A program made the translations under genes and the position numbers. Below, in pieces: positions 24,437-34,083 of a stretch of DNA of 48,126 nucleotides; the first letter of the stretch is position 1, and the number at the start of each line of letters is the position of its first letter. This DNA is from Boseongicola sp. (GTDB taxonomy: Bacteria > Pseudomonadota > Alphaproteobacteria > Rhodobacterales > Rhodobacteraceae), in the NCBI GenBank assembly GCA_028824715.1, contig JAPPCV010000130.1, positions 1-48,126 on the forward strand, in the 5' to 3' direction. The notes beneath the pieces were generated by a model, which had not been told where the DNA came from, made no database searches, and worked only from the letters and a program-made list of their open reading frames with translations.

Positions 24437-27112
24437 TCAGCCCTGCTCGGGCACGAGGATCTCGCGCTTGCCAACGTGGTTGGCCGCGCTGACCAACCCG
24501 CTCTCCTCCATCTGCTCGACCAGCCGCGCAGCCTTGTTGTAGCCGATGGCAAGCTTGCGCTGGATGTAGGAGGTCGAGCACTTCCGGTCGCTGATGACGA
24601 TCTGGACGGCCTGATCGTAGAGCGCGTCCTCTCCATCCGTGTTCCCGCCGAGACCAAGCACGAGATCAAGGTCCGAACTCGCCTCGTCGTCCGGTCCCGC
24701 AACGACGCCCGCAACATATTCCGGGGCTCCGAATCCCTTGAGGTGACTGACCACGTCCTCGACCTCCTCATCCGAGACAAATGGCCCGTGAACCCGGATG
24801 ATCTTGCCGCCTCCGGCCATGTAGAGCATGTCGCCCTGCCCGAGCAGCTGCTCTGCACCCATTTCTCCGAGGATCGTCCGGCTGTCGACCTTCGACGTGA
24901 CCTGGAACGAGACCCTGGTCGGGAAGTTCGCCTTTATGGTCCCCGTGATGACATCCACCGAAGGGCGCTGCGTTGCCATGATCAAGTGAATTCCGGAAGC
25001 CCGGGCCATTTGGGCCAGACGCTGGATGCAGGCTTCTATTTCCTTGCCCGCAACCATCATCAAGTCGGCCATCTCGTCCACGATCACCACAACGTACGGA
25101 AACGCTTCCGGCTCGAATTCCTCCGTCTCGAAGACAGGTTCGCCTGTCTCGTCGTCGAAGCCGGTCTGAACGGTTCGAGAGAACATCTCTCCCTTGGAAA
25201 GCGCAGCCCTGACCCGGCCATTGAAGCCCTCGATGTTTCGGACCCCCATCTTGGACATCTTGCGATAGCGTTCCTCCATCTCGCCGACGACCCATTTCAG
25301 GGCGGTCACGGCTTTCTTCGGATCGGTCACGACCGGCGAAAGCAGATGGGGAATGCCGTCGTAGACGGAGAGCTCGAGCATCTTGGGATCAATCATGATC
25401 AGGCGGCACTCCTCGGGCGTCAGCTTGTAGAGAAGGCTGAGGATCATTGTGTTGATCGCGACCGACTTGCCCGACCCCGTGGTCCCCGCGATCAGCAGGT
25501 GAGGCATCCTGGCCAGGTCCGCAACCACCGGTTCGCCGCCAATGTTCTTGCCGAGCGCAAGCGGCAGGCGCTGTTTGCTGTCGCCATAGTCGCGGGTGGA
25601 CAGCATCTCCCGGAGGACCACCATCTCGCGACTGTCGTTTGGCAGCTCGATGCCAATGACGGAACGCCCCGGCACGGTGGACACGCGCGCCGCAAGCGCA
25701 GACATCGAGCGCGCGATGTCGTCCGCCAGCCCCATTACGCGGCTGGCCTTGAGACCGGGAGCGGGCTCAAGCTCGTACATCGTGACGACCGGGCCGGGAC
25801 GCACGCTGACGATCTCGCCCTTGACGCCGTAGTCATCGAGAACATTCTCGAGCATCCGTGCGTTTTCCTTCAGCGCCTCGTCCGAAAGGTAATGGCGCCG
25901 TATCGTGATCGGGTCGGTCAGCAGACCCAATGGCGGCACCTCGAATTCGGTCTTGCGGTCGGAAAAAGGCAGGGAGGGCTCTGCCTCGGCGCGAGCTCGG
26001 CGCGACCTCGCGGACTTCCGTGCCGCATGCTGAACCTTCGCCCTTGCCTCCGGCGTCGCGATGCGGTCGGGACCCGCCGCCATGCCAGCTGGATCCATGA
26101 GCTGCGCATCCGGCACGGAATGTTCCTGGTCGAAACGGTCCTCCTTGGCGACGTCACGAAACTCTTGCCCATCAAACGCCAGATCGTCTGGGTCTTCCGG
26201 TCGCCCGATCGGCGGCTCCTCGCGGAGGATGAGCCCCGATCCTTGCGCCCTTCTCTCGACGACGTCTGCAATCCGTGCCCCGATCCGGCCAATCTCTCGA
26301 GAAAGCGGGGGCTCGGAAGGGACACCGGGCCCGTCCGCCAGCTCCAAGTCTTGCCCGGCAAACTCTGCGCCCGAATGGCAATTGTCACTGCGCGAGTCGA
26401 TGTCGAAATCTGCCTCGGACGCTCTCTTGCGGAACGGACGCAGGAATGCACGGCAACCGCCCGCAATGCTCCGGGCAAGGAGATTGACGGACGTGTGCCC
26501 GACAAACGCAAGGCCTCTCAGCAGGAACTGCGCGAAACGGCGGACTTCGCTGCGCGTGACGCCCAGCACGTAAGCGAACAGCGCGACGCTGCCGACGAAG
26601 AGTGCTGCCGAAAGTACCTTCAGGCCGATGTCAAGTTCCACGGGCAGGACAACCAGAACGGCGCGCAAGACAACATCACCGAAATGGCCGCCTAGTCCGG
26701 ACGCATATTTCCATTCCGCGCCCGCGACATGAGTCGCCATATAGATCGACGCCAAGGCTATCGCGACAGGCGCGAAGATCAAGCGCCGCAATGCGGTCTT
26801 TTCGCCAAACTGCAGAAGGAACCGCAAGCCCCATGCAAGGGGAACCAGGGAAATTGCCCATCCGCCGTAGCCGATGACCACGTAGACGAGCAGGGCAAAG
26901 GTCGCGCCGATTGGTCCCAGGAGATTCTCGTCCGACGGTCCAGCCGTCGAACGCCAGCCCGGCTCATCCGGAGAATAGGAGCCAAGCGCCAACGCAACCG
27001 CGATGCCGAGGCCTAGGAGCAGGAGGCCGAGGAGTTCCTTGCCTCGGCGCTCGATGATCGCCTGGGTGTCGCTGTCGAAGAGCGGATCGCGGGATCTTGT
27101 CTGAAATGCCAT
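24437..27112 (-). CDS. ftsK: DNA translocase FtsK
   Basis: FtsK pumps DNA at the division septum and activates XerCD recombination at dif. The 891-residue protein has four predicted N-terminal membrane helices (within about residues 27-215). A polar linker to about residue 380 follows. The motor domain has Walker [11 protein letters not shown] and Walker B region [12 protein letters not shown], with [13 protein letters not shown]. The C-terminal gamma winged-helix reads [40 protein letters not shown], the module that reads KOPS. GAGGTGAAGAC precedes the ATG. The aminotransferase gene ends 16 bp upstream, so the two are likely co-transcribed. Confidence 0.95.
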   Translation of the reverse strand: MAFQTRSRDPLFDSDTQAIIERRGKELLGLLLLGLGIAVALALGSYSPDEPGWRSTAGPSDENLLGPIGATFALLVYVVIGYGGWAISLVPLAWGLRFLLQFGEKTALRRLIFAPVAIALASIYMATHVAGAEWKYASGLGGHFGDVVLRAVLVVLPVELDIGLKVLSAALFVGSVALFAYVLGVTRSEVRRFAQFLLRGLAFVGHTSVNLLARSIAGGCRAFLRPFRKRASEADFDIDSRSDNCHSGAEFAGQDLELADGPGVPSEPPLSREIGRIGARIADVVERRAQGSGLILREEPPIGRPEDPDDLAFDGQEFRDVAKEDRFDQEHSVPDAQLMDPAGMAAGPDRIATPEARAKVQHAARKSARSRRARAEAEPSLPFSDRKTEFEVPPLGLLTDPITIRRHYLSDEALKENARMLENVLDDYGVKGEIVSVRPGPVVTMYELEPAPGLKASRVMGLADDIARSMSALAARVSTVPGRSVIGIELPNDSREMVVLREMLSTRDYGDSKQRLPLALGKNIGGEPVVADLARMPHLLIAGTTGSGKSVAINTMILSLLYKLTPEECRLIMIDPKMLELSVYDGIPHLLSPVVTDPKKAVTALKWVVGEMEERYRKMSKMGVRNIEGFNGRVRAALSKGEMFSRTVQTGFDDETGEPVFETEEFEPEAFPYVVVIVDEMADLMMVAGKEIEACIQRLAQMARASGIHLIMATQRPSVDVITGTIKANFPTRVSFQVTSKVDSRTILGEMGAEQLLGQGDMLYMAGGGKIIRVHGPFVSDEEVEDVVSHLKGFGAPEYVAGVVAGPDDEASSDLDLVLGLGGNTDGEDALYDQAVQIVISDRKCSTSYIQRKLAIGYNKAARLVEQMEESGLVSAANHVGKREILVPEQG

Positions 27113-27127
27113 GTCTTCACCTCACAT

Positions 27128-28300
27128 TCACAGGCGGTCGCGGAGTTCCTCCAATCCGCGCTCGAGTTCAGGTTCGTCAGCAACCATTGCCACCCGGATG
27201 TAGCCGGCCCCGGGGTTTGCCCCGTTCCCTTCCGAGGCCAGATAGGCGCCGGGAAGCACGCGCACGCCCGTCTCGCGCCAGAGCCTCAGCGCTGCATCCT
27301 CACCGTCCCGGACCGGCAGCCAGAGGAAGAAGCCGGCAGGTGGAGAGGCATAGCCTTCGATGCGACCAAGTATGCGATCGGCCATATCGAACTTCCGCGC
27401 GTATCGCAGCCGACTGGCCTCGACGTGCTCCTCGTCGCTCCAGACCCGCGCGGAAGCCCGCTGGATCGGCCCGGGCAACGGCGCGCCGGCATAGGATCGC
27501 AAGCGCCTGATTTCGGCTATGCCCCTTGTGCCGCCGGCCACGAAGCCGGAACGCAGGCCGGGCAGGTTCGATCGCTTGGACAACGAGTGAAAAACAAACA
27601 GCCGCTCGGGATCCGAGTCCATGTCAGCGGCGGCCTCAAGGGCTCCGACCGGTCTCTCGGATCGCCAGATCTCAGAATAGCACTCGTCCGCGAAGACCCG
27701 GAAGTCGTGTCTCTCGGCCAGCGCCAGGATCGCCTGCCAATAGTCACGCGATGCGACTGCGCCTTGGGGGTTTGCGGGCGAGCAGATATAGAAGGCCGCC
27801 GTGCGCTCCAGCACGTCTCGGTCAATCGCGTCGAGATCCGGAAGGAATCCAGTCTCCCGGGTCGCAGGCAGAAAGACCGGGTCCGCCCCGGCGGCCAGCG
27901 CGCCGGTCATGTAGGCCTGGTAGAACGGGTTCGGGATCAGGACGAACGGGCGCCTGCCGCCCTTTTCTTCAGGGCAGAGCGCGACGGAAGCGGAGAACAG
28001 CCCTTCGCGCGTGCCATTGAGAACCATCAACCGGTCCTCGTCCAGCACCACGCCAAAGCGACGTTCAATCCAGCCAGCAATCGCGGCAAGAAGTTCGGGC
28101 GAGCCGTGGTTCGGCGGATACCGGCCAAAGTCCTCTACATGTGCCGAAATCGTCTCGCTCACGAATTCGGGAAAGGCGTGCCGGGGCTCGCCAATCGACA
28201 GATTGACGATCTCCCCTCCTGGCACATGCGAATCCAAGAGAGCCCGCAAACGCGGCCATGTATGGTCCGGAAGGTTCGCAAACCGTTCAGGAACTTGCAT
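27128..28300 (-). CDS. dapC: Class I/II aminotransferase, probable N-succinyldiaminopimelate aminotransferase
   Basis: This PLP enzyme has the pattern of DapC, which makes N-succinyl-L,L-diaminopimelate for lysine and cell-wall synthesis. The 390-residue reading from MQVPERFANLPDHTWPRL shows IVNLSIGEPRHAFP, the YPPNHGSPELLAAIAGW segment, and CSPANPQGAVAS. FADECYSEIW and HSLSKRSNLPGLRSGF follow, with the Schiff-base Lys in SLSK. The SKRSNLPGLRSG wording is what points to DapC rather than aspartate aminotransferase. ATG 28300 has GAGGCAG just upstream. The longer frame reaches back into the amidase gene and is rejected. Confidence 0.82.
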   Translation of the reverse strand: MQVPERFANLPDHTWPRLRALLDSHVPGGEIVNLSIGEPRHAFPEFVSETISAHVEDFGRYPPNHGSPELLAAIAGWIERRFGVVLDEDRLMVLNGTREGLFSASVALCPEEKGGRRPFVLIPNPFYQAYMTGALAAGADPVFLPATRETGFLPDLDAIDRDVLERTAAFYICSPANPQGAVASRDYWQAILALAERHDFRVFADECYSEIWRSERPVGALEAAADMDSDPERLFVFHSLSKRSNLPGLRSGFVAGGTRGIAEIRRLRSYAGAPLPGPIQRASARVWSDEEHVEASRLRYARKFDMADRILGRIEGYASPPAGFFLWLPVRDGEDAALRLWRETGVRVLPGAYLASEGNGANPGAGYIRVAMVADEPELERGLEELRDRL

Positions 28301-28425
28301 CTCTGCCTCAATGCCAGGGTCGTTTCGCCCCGTGTTCCGGAACAATAGCCCGAGAAGCCGCGTCGGTCCACGCAAAATGGCGATCTTGGCCTGCAGTCGG
28401 CAATCCTGTGGCATTTTCGACGACT

Positions 28426-29748
28426 TCAGGACAGGGCCGTCTCCGCCGCGAGACCCAGTCTGAGGACGTCTTCCTCCCGAGATCCCTGGAGCATCAGGCC
28501 GCAAGATGCCATGCCGGTGGGCAGCGTCAGCGCCGCAAGCCCCATCAAGTTGGCGATCCGGGTGTTCTGGAGCGCGCGAAGGTTCGTCCGCGTGAACGCC
28601 TCCTCATCCGCCAGCATCGCGCTGGCTTTCGGGGGGCGGATCGGCACGCTCGGCAGGATTGTCGCGTCAAACGCGTTCGCGGCATCCCGATAGGTCTCTC
28701 GAAGCGCATCCAATTTCACCGACGCGGCCTGCCAGCTTTCCGAACTGATCGATCTTCCTTGCAAGAAGCGCTTTCTGACAGGGGGATACATGAGATCACC
28801 TTCCGCTTCGATCTTCTCCTTCCAGGTGTCGAATGCTTCCGCAGGAAAGATAGTCGGTGCCAGCGCCATGGACTCGCCGACGGCGGGAACTTCGATGTCC
28901 TCGACCAGTGCTCCAACCGCACGAAGGCGCTCGACTGCATTCTCAAACGCATTGCGCGGTTCATTCTCGATGCCGTCAAACGCCCCGGTGCGAAGCACTG
29001 CAAGCCTGACGCCTGCCAGCGTCGGTTCGCCAAGGTCCATGGGTCGGACCCCTTCGAGGGCGGCCAGCAGCAGGACCGAATCCTCCACCGAACGGCAGAG
29101 CGGCCCAACCGTGTCAAATCGAGGGCAAAGGGGTACGACGCCCTCAAGCGACAGGCGGCCCCAGGCGGTCTTGAGGCCGACGAGGTCATTCCAGGCAGAC
29201 GGCACGCGCACGGATCCACCGGTATCCGAACCGATTCCCGCCGCCGCGAGCCCGAACGCCACCGAAGCGGCCGCGCCGGAGGATGAGCCACCGGAGACGG
29301 CCGCGGGATCATTGACGCACGGCGGGGACGCTGTGACGGGATTCAGCCCAAGGCCAGAAAACGCCAGTTCCGTCTGATGGGTCTTGCCAAGCGAGACCAG
29401 CCCCGCCCCGGTTGCGTTCCGCAGGACCGCCGCATCCTCGCGTGGAATGCGGCCCTTCAGCAAGTCGCTCCCCGACTCTGTCGCAACCCCCGACATGTCG
29501 TAAAGGTCCTTCCAGGAAACCGGGACCCCGTCGAGTGGCGAAAGGCGCATGCCCGATCGTGCCCTGTCGCGTGCGGCAAGCGCTTCTTCGCGTGCGCGAT
29601 CGGCCGTGACACGAACATATGCGCGAGACGCGACGGGATGCGTCTCGATCGCGGCAAGAAATGACTCGGCAAGCTCTGCCGGATCAATCTCGCCAGCCCC
29701 GATCCCGCGCCCGAGATCTGCGGCGCGCATTGTCAACCAATGCTGCAC
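28426..29748 (-). CDS. Amidase signature family hydrolase
   Basis: This 440-residue enzyme belongs to the amidase signature family, which uses a Ser-cisSer-Lys triad to hydrolyse amides. LSPLDGVPVSWKDLYDMSGV supplies the Lys. DPAAVSGGSSSGAAASVAFGLAAAGIGSDTGGSVRVPSA is the signature, with GGSSSG and the nucleophilic Ser in DTGGSVR. The start is set at GTG 29748 because AGGAGG lies 5 nt upstream, and earlier in-frame ATGs have no ribosome site. The substrate is unknown. It is not part of an evident gatCAB cluster. It diverges from the UbiH-type gene by about 80 bp. Confidence 0.88.
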   Translation of the reverse strand: MQHWLTMRAADLGRGIGAGEIDPAELAESFLAAIETHPVASRAYVRVTADRAREEALAARDRARSGMRLSPLDGVPVSWKDLYDMSGVATESGSDLLKGRIPREDAAVLRNATGAGLVSLGKTHQTELAFSGLGLNPVTASPPCVNDPAAVSGGSSSGAAASVAFGLAAAGIGSDTGGSVRVPSAWNDLVGLKTAWGRLSLEGVVPLCPRFDTVGPLCRSVEDSVLLLAALEGVRPMDLGEPTLAGVRLAVLRTGAFDGIENEPRNAFENAVERLRAVGALVEDIEVPAVGESMALAPTIFPAEAFDTWKEKIEAEGDLMYPPVRKRFLQGRSISSESWQAASVKLDALRETYRDAANAFDATILPSVPIRPPKASAMLADEEAFTRTNLRALQNTRIANLMGLAALTLPTGMASCGLMLQGSREEDVLRLGLAAETALS

Positions 29749-29830
29749 GGATGCCTCCTGCCGTTTCACCGACATCGTAGCTGCCGCGTGTCGCATGGAC
29801 AATGACGCATGTGCCGGTGCATATGCTGAC

Positions 29831-31048
29831 ATGGATCTTGACGCGGACATCCTGATTGCGGGCGGCGGCCTCAACGGCACGGCGCTGGCGCTCGCGCTGG
29901 CTTCGGCGGGGTTTCAGGTGATGCTCGTCGAACCCCGGTCCCGCGTTGAGCGGAAGGCGGACGACTTCGACGGCCGAAGCTACGCATTCGCGATTTCCTC
30001 GATGCGCGTACTTCAAGCACTCGGCGTCTGGTCGCGATTGAAGGACGTTCAGCCGATACTGCGCATCAAGGTCACCGACGGCCGACCTGGCGAAGGTCCC
30101 TCGCCGCTCATGCTGGCATTCGACCACGGCGAGATCGAGGAAGGCCCTATGGGGTACATGGTCGAGGACCGTCACGTGCGATCGGAACTGCTCGACGCTG
30201 CCGAGGCTTCGGGCGTCGCGCAAATGGACGACCGCGTCACCGAACACCGTGCCGACAGCACCGGAGTGCAGGCGACCCTGGATTCCGGCGATACGCGGCG
30301 TGTCCGGCTTCTCGTTGGCTGCGATGGCCAGAACAGCCCGACTGCCAAGCGCGTCGGGATCAGGCGCATGGGCTGGAACTACGGCCAAACGGCCCTTGTC
30401 TGCACAGTCGCCCATGACCAACCGCATCAGGGCATCGCTCATCAGTTCTTCATTCCCGCCGGACCGCTCGCAATTCTGCCGCTTTCCGGCAACCGCTCCT
30501 CGATTGTCTGGACCGAGAGAGAGGGGCGTGCAGAAACGGTTCAGGCGATGAGTGAAAGCGACTATCTCGACGAGCTTCGCCCGCGTTTCGGCAGCTTTCT
30601 CGGAGAAGTTTCCCTGGCCGGCCGCCGAGTTGCATATCCTCTCCTTCTGTCGATTGCCGAACGATTCATCGCTGACCGCGTGGCTCTCGTCGGAGATGCC
30701 GCGCATGTCGTCCATCCGCTTGCCGGACAGGGGCTGAACGCAGGGCTCAAGGACGTCGCGGCCCTGGCCGAGATCGTCACTGACGCGGCGCGGCGCGGCG
30801 AGGACATCGGACGACTTGAAGTCCTGAAGCGGTACGAGCAGTGGCGTCGCTTCGACACGATGGCGCTGGCAGCGGCGACAGACGGCTTCAATCGGCTGTT
30901 CTCCAATGACGTGGCACTGTTGCGCGGGCTTCGCGACGTCGGCCTTGGGCTTGCGAACGCGATTCCCGGCCTCCGACGGGCACTCATCCGCGAAGCGGCA
31001 GGATTGACAGGGGACCTGCCAAGGCTGTCGAGGGGCAAGAGACTCTGA
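29831..31048 (+). CDS. ubiH: UbiH/UbiF-type FAD-dependent hydroxylase
   Basis: The protein is a flavin hydroxylase of the UbiH/UbiF/Coq6 family, which oxidises the aromatic ring of ubiquinone precursors. The 405-residue reading begins MDLDADILIAGGGLNGTALALALASAGF, the FAD dinucleotide loop. VGCDGQNSPTAKRVGI is the DG motif. GDAAHVVHPLAGQGLNAGLKDVAALAEIV is the second FAD site with the UbiH signature. An alternative ATG at 29795 would add 12 residues, and neither start has a strong ribosome site. Alphaproteobacteria carry several paralogues, so the ring position hydroxylated is not certain. Confidence 0.84.
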   Translation: MDLDADILIAGGGLNGTALALALASAGFQVMLVEPRSRVERKADDFDGRSYAFAISSMRVLQALGVWSRLKDVQPILRIKVTDGRPGEGPSPLMLAFDHGEIEEGPMGYMVEDRHVRSELLDAAEASGVAQMDDRVTEHRADSTGVQATLDSGDTRRVRLLVGCDGQNSPTAKRVGIRRMGWNYGQTALVCTVAHDQPHQGIAHQFFIPAGPLAILPLSGNRSSIVWTEREGRAETVQAMSESDYLDELRPRFGSFLGEVSLAGRRVAYPLLLSIAERFIADRVALVGDAAHVVHPLAGQGLNAGLKDVAALAEIVTDAARRGEDIGRLEVLKRYEQWRRFDTMALAAATDGFNRLFSNDVALLRGLRDVGLGLANAIPGLRRALIREAAGLTGDLPRLSRGKRL

Positions 31049-31063
31049 GCCGGCGTCCGGAAG

Positions 31064-31246
31064 TCAATCGAGCTTGCGCGCCTCGTCCACCAGCATGACC
31101 GGAATGCCGTCACGAATGGGATAGGCCAGATGTGCGGCGCGCGACACAAGTTCTTGCGCATCAGCATCATAGCTCAACGGCGCACGGGTTTCGGGACAGA
31201 CCAGCGCCTCGATCATGCGTCGGTCAAATCCGGGTTCATCGCTCAT
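31064..31246 (-). CDS. Trm112 family protein (60 residues)
   Basis: The protein matches the bacterial Trm112-like family: [47 protein letters not shown]. In eukaryotes and archaea Trm112 activates methyltransferases. The role of the bacterial single-domain form is not settled. One Cys of the zinc-type motif remains (CPET), as is common in bacterial members. The ATG overlaps the Lon-domain stop as ATGA, so translation is coupled. Length and order are typical of alphaproteobacteria. Confidence 0.9.
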   Translation of the reverse strand: MSDEPGFDRRMIEALVCPETRAPLSYDADAQELVSRAAHLAYPIRDGIPVMLVDEARKLD

Positions 31247-31902
31247 TGCAGCGTCTCCTCGCCACCGCCCCGCATTGCAAACTCGATCAACGTCACCAGC
31301 GTCTCACGACGGGTCTCCAGAGACGGTGCCTCCAGGAGCGCCTGCTTGTCCTCGGGCTGGAACGGGCAAAGCATCGACAGCGCGTTGATCAGGAGCTCGT
31401 CCTCTGCATCCTCAAGCGAATCCCAGTCGGTGCGCAATTCCTCGGCTTCGAAGAACTGCCGCAGCAACGGAAAGAAGGTCTCCCGGTTCAGCCCTGCATC
31501 GCTTTCGACACCGCCAAGGTCGCGCTCAAACCCTGACCAGGACACTTGGCACCGCCGGTAAGGCGAGAATCCTTCCACCTCCTGCTGTGTCCGAAACCGT
31601 GAAATTCCGGTCAGCGTGATCATGTACCGCCCGTCGTCGGTCTCCGAGAACGCCGTGATGCGACCCGCGCAGCCGATCGCCTGGAGCATCGGGGCGCCTT
31701 CCGTCTTCCCGCCTCGCGGCTGGATCATGCCTATCAGTCGTTCGGCGGTCTTCATCGAATCGTCGAGCATCGCGAGATAGCGCGGCTCGAAGATCTGAAG
31801 GGGCAGGCGCGCCCGAGGCAGAAGCAGCGCGCCAGGCAGGGGAAAGACGGGGACGGTATCCGGCAGGTCGGATGCCGAGAACCTATGAGGCACCTGGCCC
31901 AT
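31243..31902 (-). CDS. Lon N-terminal substrate-binding domain protein
   Basis: The 219-residue protein has only the Lon N-terminal (LAN/PUA-like) domain, without ATPase or protease parts. It runs [33 protein letters not shown] near residues 18-50, then [35 protein letters not shown] and a helical C-terminal half. Its molecular role is unknown, although protein quality control is often suggested. It lies 8 bp after the thioredoxin-TPR gene and overlaps Trm112. The three form one compact operon conserved in related bacteria. Confidence 0.9.
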   Translation of the reverse strand: MGQVPHRFSASDLPDTVPVFPLPGALLLPRARLPLQIFEPRYLAMLDDSMKTAERLIGMIQPRGGKTEGAPMLQAIGCAGRITAFSETDDGRYMITLTGISRFRTQQEVEGFSPYRRCQVSWSGFERDLGGVESDAGLNRETFFPLLRQFFEAEELRTDWDSLEDAEDELLINALSMLCPFQPEDKQALLEAPSLETRRETLVTLIEFAMRGGGEETLQ

Positions 31903-31909
31903 CTCCGGC

Positions 31910-32824
31910 TCAAGCGAAGATCATGGAAGACAGCTTGCGGCGCCCGTTGAGCACGAGGGGATCATCGGGCTTGAGCGCGTCGAATATCGTGAAGAGCTGT
32001 GCCTTTGCCGCACCGTCGTTCCATTCCGCGTCGCGACGATAGAGTTCAAGCAATGTCTCGATCGCCTCTTCGGCGTTGCCCGACGCATAGAGGGCCTGCG
32101 CCAGATCAAGACGTGCCTGGTGATCATCCGGACTGGCTTCGACCGCCGCCTTCAACTCGCCAACCGGTCCTGCGTCGGCAGCCTGGAGCGCGAGTTGCAA
32201 TTGCGCCTTCACGGCATGGATCTCGGGTGCCTCGGCCAGGTCCTCCGGCGCATTCGAAAGAAGCTGCTTGGCCTGCTCGATCTGGTCGAGGGCCAGGTAG
32301 CTCTTGACGAGGCCGGCATATGCGGCGGCATTCGAGGCGTCTTCCTTGAGAACTGCGGCAAATACCTGCGCGGCATCGGCGACCGCACCTTCCTGCAGCA
32401 TCTCTTCGGCCGAACCCACTGCGTCCGACAGGCTGCCGCCATTCTCTCCTCCGGCGGCCTTGATCACGCGATCAATGAAGGCCTTCACCTGTGAGGCCGG
32501 AAGCGCGCCCTGAAAGGCATCGATCGGCTGGCCTTGCCAGAACGCATAGACCATCGGGATTGACTGGACGCGCAACTGCGCCGCTATGGCCTGGTTCTCG
32601 TCGAGATTGACCTTCGCCAGCCTTACGGCCCCGCGGGCGTTCCTGACCGCGCCTTCGAGTTCCGGCGTCAACTGCTTGCAAGGGCCGCACCAAGGCGCCC
32701 AGAAATCCACGATCACCGGCACCTTCTGGCTGGCCTCGACCACGTCCGCCATGAACGTGGCTTCGGTGCTGTCCTTGATCAGGTCGGCGGCCGGTTCCGT
32801 TCCCGCCCCTTTGAGCTCTAGCAT
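31910..32824 (-). CDS. ybbN: Thioredoxin-TPR chaperone (CnoX/YbbN-like)
   Basis: The 304-residue protein begins with a thioredoxin domain containing FWAPWCGPCKQL near residue 55 and continues as a helical TPR-like region with repeated Ala-Asp-rich pairs. E. coli CnoX (YbbN) is a holdase that protects substrates under oxidative stress and hands them to GroEL. Many proteobacterial members keep the CGPC redox motif, as here, whereas E. coli has SQHC. ATG 32824 follows GGGGAAGAAC. The 20 extra upstream codons are not thioredoxin-like. It leads the operon with the Lon-domain and Trm112 genes. Confidence 0.9.
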   Translation of the reverse strand: MLELKGAGTEPAADLIKDSTEATFMADVVEASQKVPVIVDFWAPWCGPCKQLTPELEGAVRNARGAVRLAKVNLDENQAIAAQLRVQSIPMVYAFWQGQPIDAFQGALPASQVKAFIDRVIKAAGGENGGSLSDAVGSAEEMLQEGAVADAAQVFAAVLKEDASNAAAYAGLVKSYLALDQIEQAKQLLSNAPEDLAEAPEIHAVKAQLQLALQAADAGPVGELKAAVEASPDDHQARLDLAQALYASGNAEEAIETLLELYRRDAEWNDGAAKAQLFTIFDALKPDDPLVLNGRRKLSSMIFA

Positions 32825-33217
32825 GTTCTTCCCCAATTTGGTGCTGCAGCACGTTATATATGCGATCAGGCGACGGATGACCAAGGGGCTTGTATGCCTG
32901 ACTTGACCGTCAGGCCGCCGCCTCCGGCCCGGAACACTTGGACGATTCGCCCGCGCGAACGACGCTGGCGGGAGCGGGGATCATGTGCGGCGACCGCCCT
33001 TGGCGTCCAGCTGGCCTCACTGCCAAGGGCCTGGTTCGTGGACCGGTTGGTTCGGCTCCATGACGGCATGAAGGTCGCCGGCCAGTTGCGGATCGTGGCT
33101 CGGCCCCGAACGCGCCACCCGGTTGCCGCCGCGTTGCATCTTGCGCGACCGTGCCCGCATCAGCGCCGGGCTGAATTTCCGTGGCCGGAGAGCCTTGCGC
33201 CCTGCCGGCCGCACCAG
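32825..33217. other. Intergenic region between ybbN and xthA
   Basis: About 390 bp without a gene I can support. A GTG-started minus-strand frame (33017-33214, 65 codons) begins 4 bp after the xthA stop but has no ribosome site or recognisable motif. The promoter of the ybbN operon should lie close to 32825-32900. Confidence 0.4.
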
Positions 33218-34006
33218 TCACAGGTCAAACGTTGCAAAGACCGGCGCATGGTCGCTTGGCCTGTCCCAGCCCCGGGCCGCACGCAATATCCTGCTTGAAT
33301 GCCCGGCATCGGCGATGTCTGGCGTTGCCCAAACGTGATCGAGCCGACGCCCCTTGTCGGCGGCATCCCAGTCCCGCGCACGGTAGGACCACCAGCTGAA
33401 CAGTCTCCCCTCCGGAATGTCTCGCCTGATCACGTCCACCCAACCGCCTGCGGCCTGCGCATCGCCGAGATGCTCCACTTCGACAGGCGTGTGGCTGACG
33501 ACTTTCAGGAGCTGTCTGTGACTCCATACATCATCCTCGCGGGGAGCGATGTTGAGGTCGCCGACGAGGATCGACTTCACTGGCCGTTCCGCGCGGAAGG
33601 CATCCCGCATCTCGGTCAGGAAATCGAGCTTCTGGCCAAACTTCACGTTCACCACCCGGTCAGGCACGTCGCCTCCGGCCGGAACGTAGAAGTTGTGAAT
33701 CGTGACTCCGTTCTCCAGCCGCCCCACGACATGTCGCGCGTCACCCAGCCCGGCCCAGTCGTGATCGCCCGCGTCTTCCATCGGGACCTTCGAGAGGATT
33801 GCGACGCCGTTGTATCCCTTCTGGCCCCGTGCCACGATGTGCGTGTAGCCAAGGCGCCTGAAGCTGTCGAAAGGGATCTTCTCGACCGGCGACTTGCACT
33901 CCTGAAGACACAGGATGTCCGGCCGCTCGCCTTTCATGAGCTTGCAGACAAGCGCTTCCCTGAGCCGAACGGAATTGATGTTCCAGGTCGCGATCGTGAA
34001 TGTCAT
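33218..34006 (-). CDS. xthA: Exodeoxyribonuclease III
   Basis: XthA is an AP endonuclease and 3-prime exonuclease in base-excision repair. The 262-residue reading from MTFTIATWNINSVRLRE has the metallo-hydrolase motifs: WNINS with the metal Asn, LCLQECKS with the metal Glu, and YNGVAILSK. FYVPAGG follows, then VGDLNIAPREDDV with the catalytic Asp-Leu-Asn, LDHVWATPDIA and a final DHAPV with the catalytic His. GGGAGAGGCGG directly precedes the ATG. The upstream part of the open frame is noise. The ABC ATPase gene ends 78 bp upstream on the same strand. Confidence 0.94.
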   Translation of the reverse strand: MTFTIATWNINSVRLREALVCKLMKGERPDILCLQECKSPVEKIPFDSFRRLGYTHIVARGQKGYNGVAILSKVPMEDAGDHDWAGLGDARHVVGRLENGVTIHNFYVPAGGDVPDRVVNVKFGQKLDFLTEMRDAFRAERPVKSILVGDLNIAPREDDVWSHRQLLKVVSHTPVEVEHLGDAQAAGGWVDVIRRDIPEGRLFSWWSYRARDWDAADKGRRLDHVWATPDIADAGHSSRILRAARGWDRPSDHAPVFATFDL

Positions 34007-34083
34007 CCGCCTCTCCCTGCCAAATGGATTCGCCCCATGTGCCGCCGCCGCAACCGTCGGACCGCGTGCACGGAACGCCTTGG

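Noticed and set aside
24476-26695. A 739-codon plus-strand open frame opposite ftsK
   Set aside because: It lies fully antisense to ftsK, whose membrane, motor and gamma domains are clear. The antisense translation has no recognisable motif.
28380-28425. A fourth copy of the palindromic repeat upstream of the aminotransferase gene
   Set aside because: The translation contains a similar DCRLQA string, but the DNA lacks the hairpin and the TGCGCGA block.
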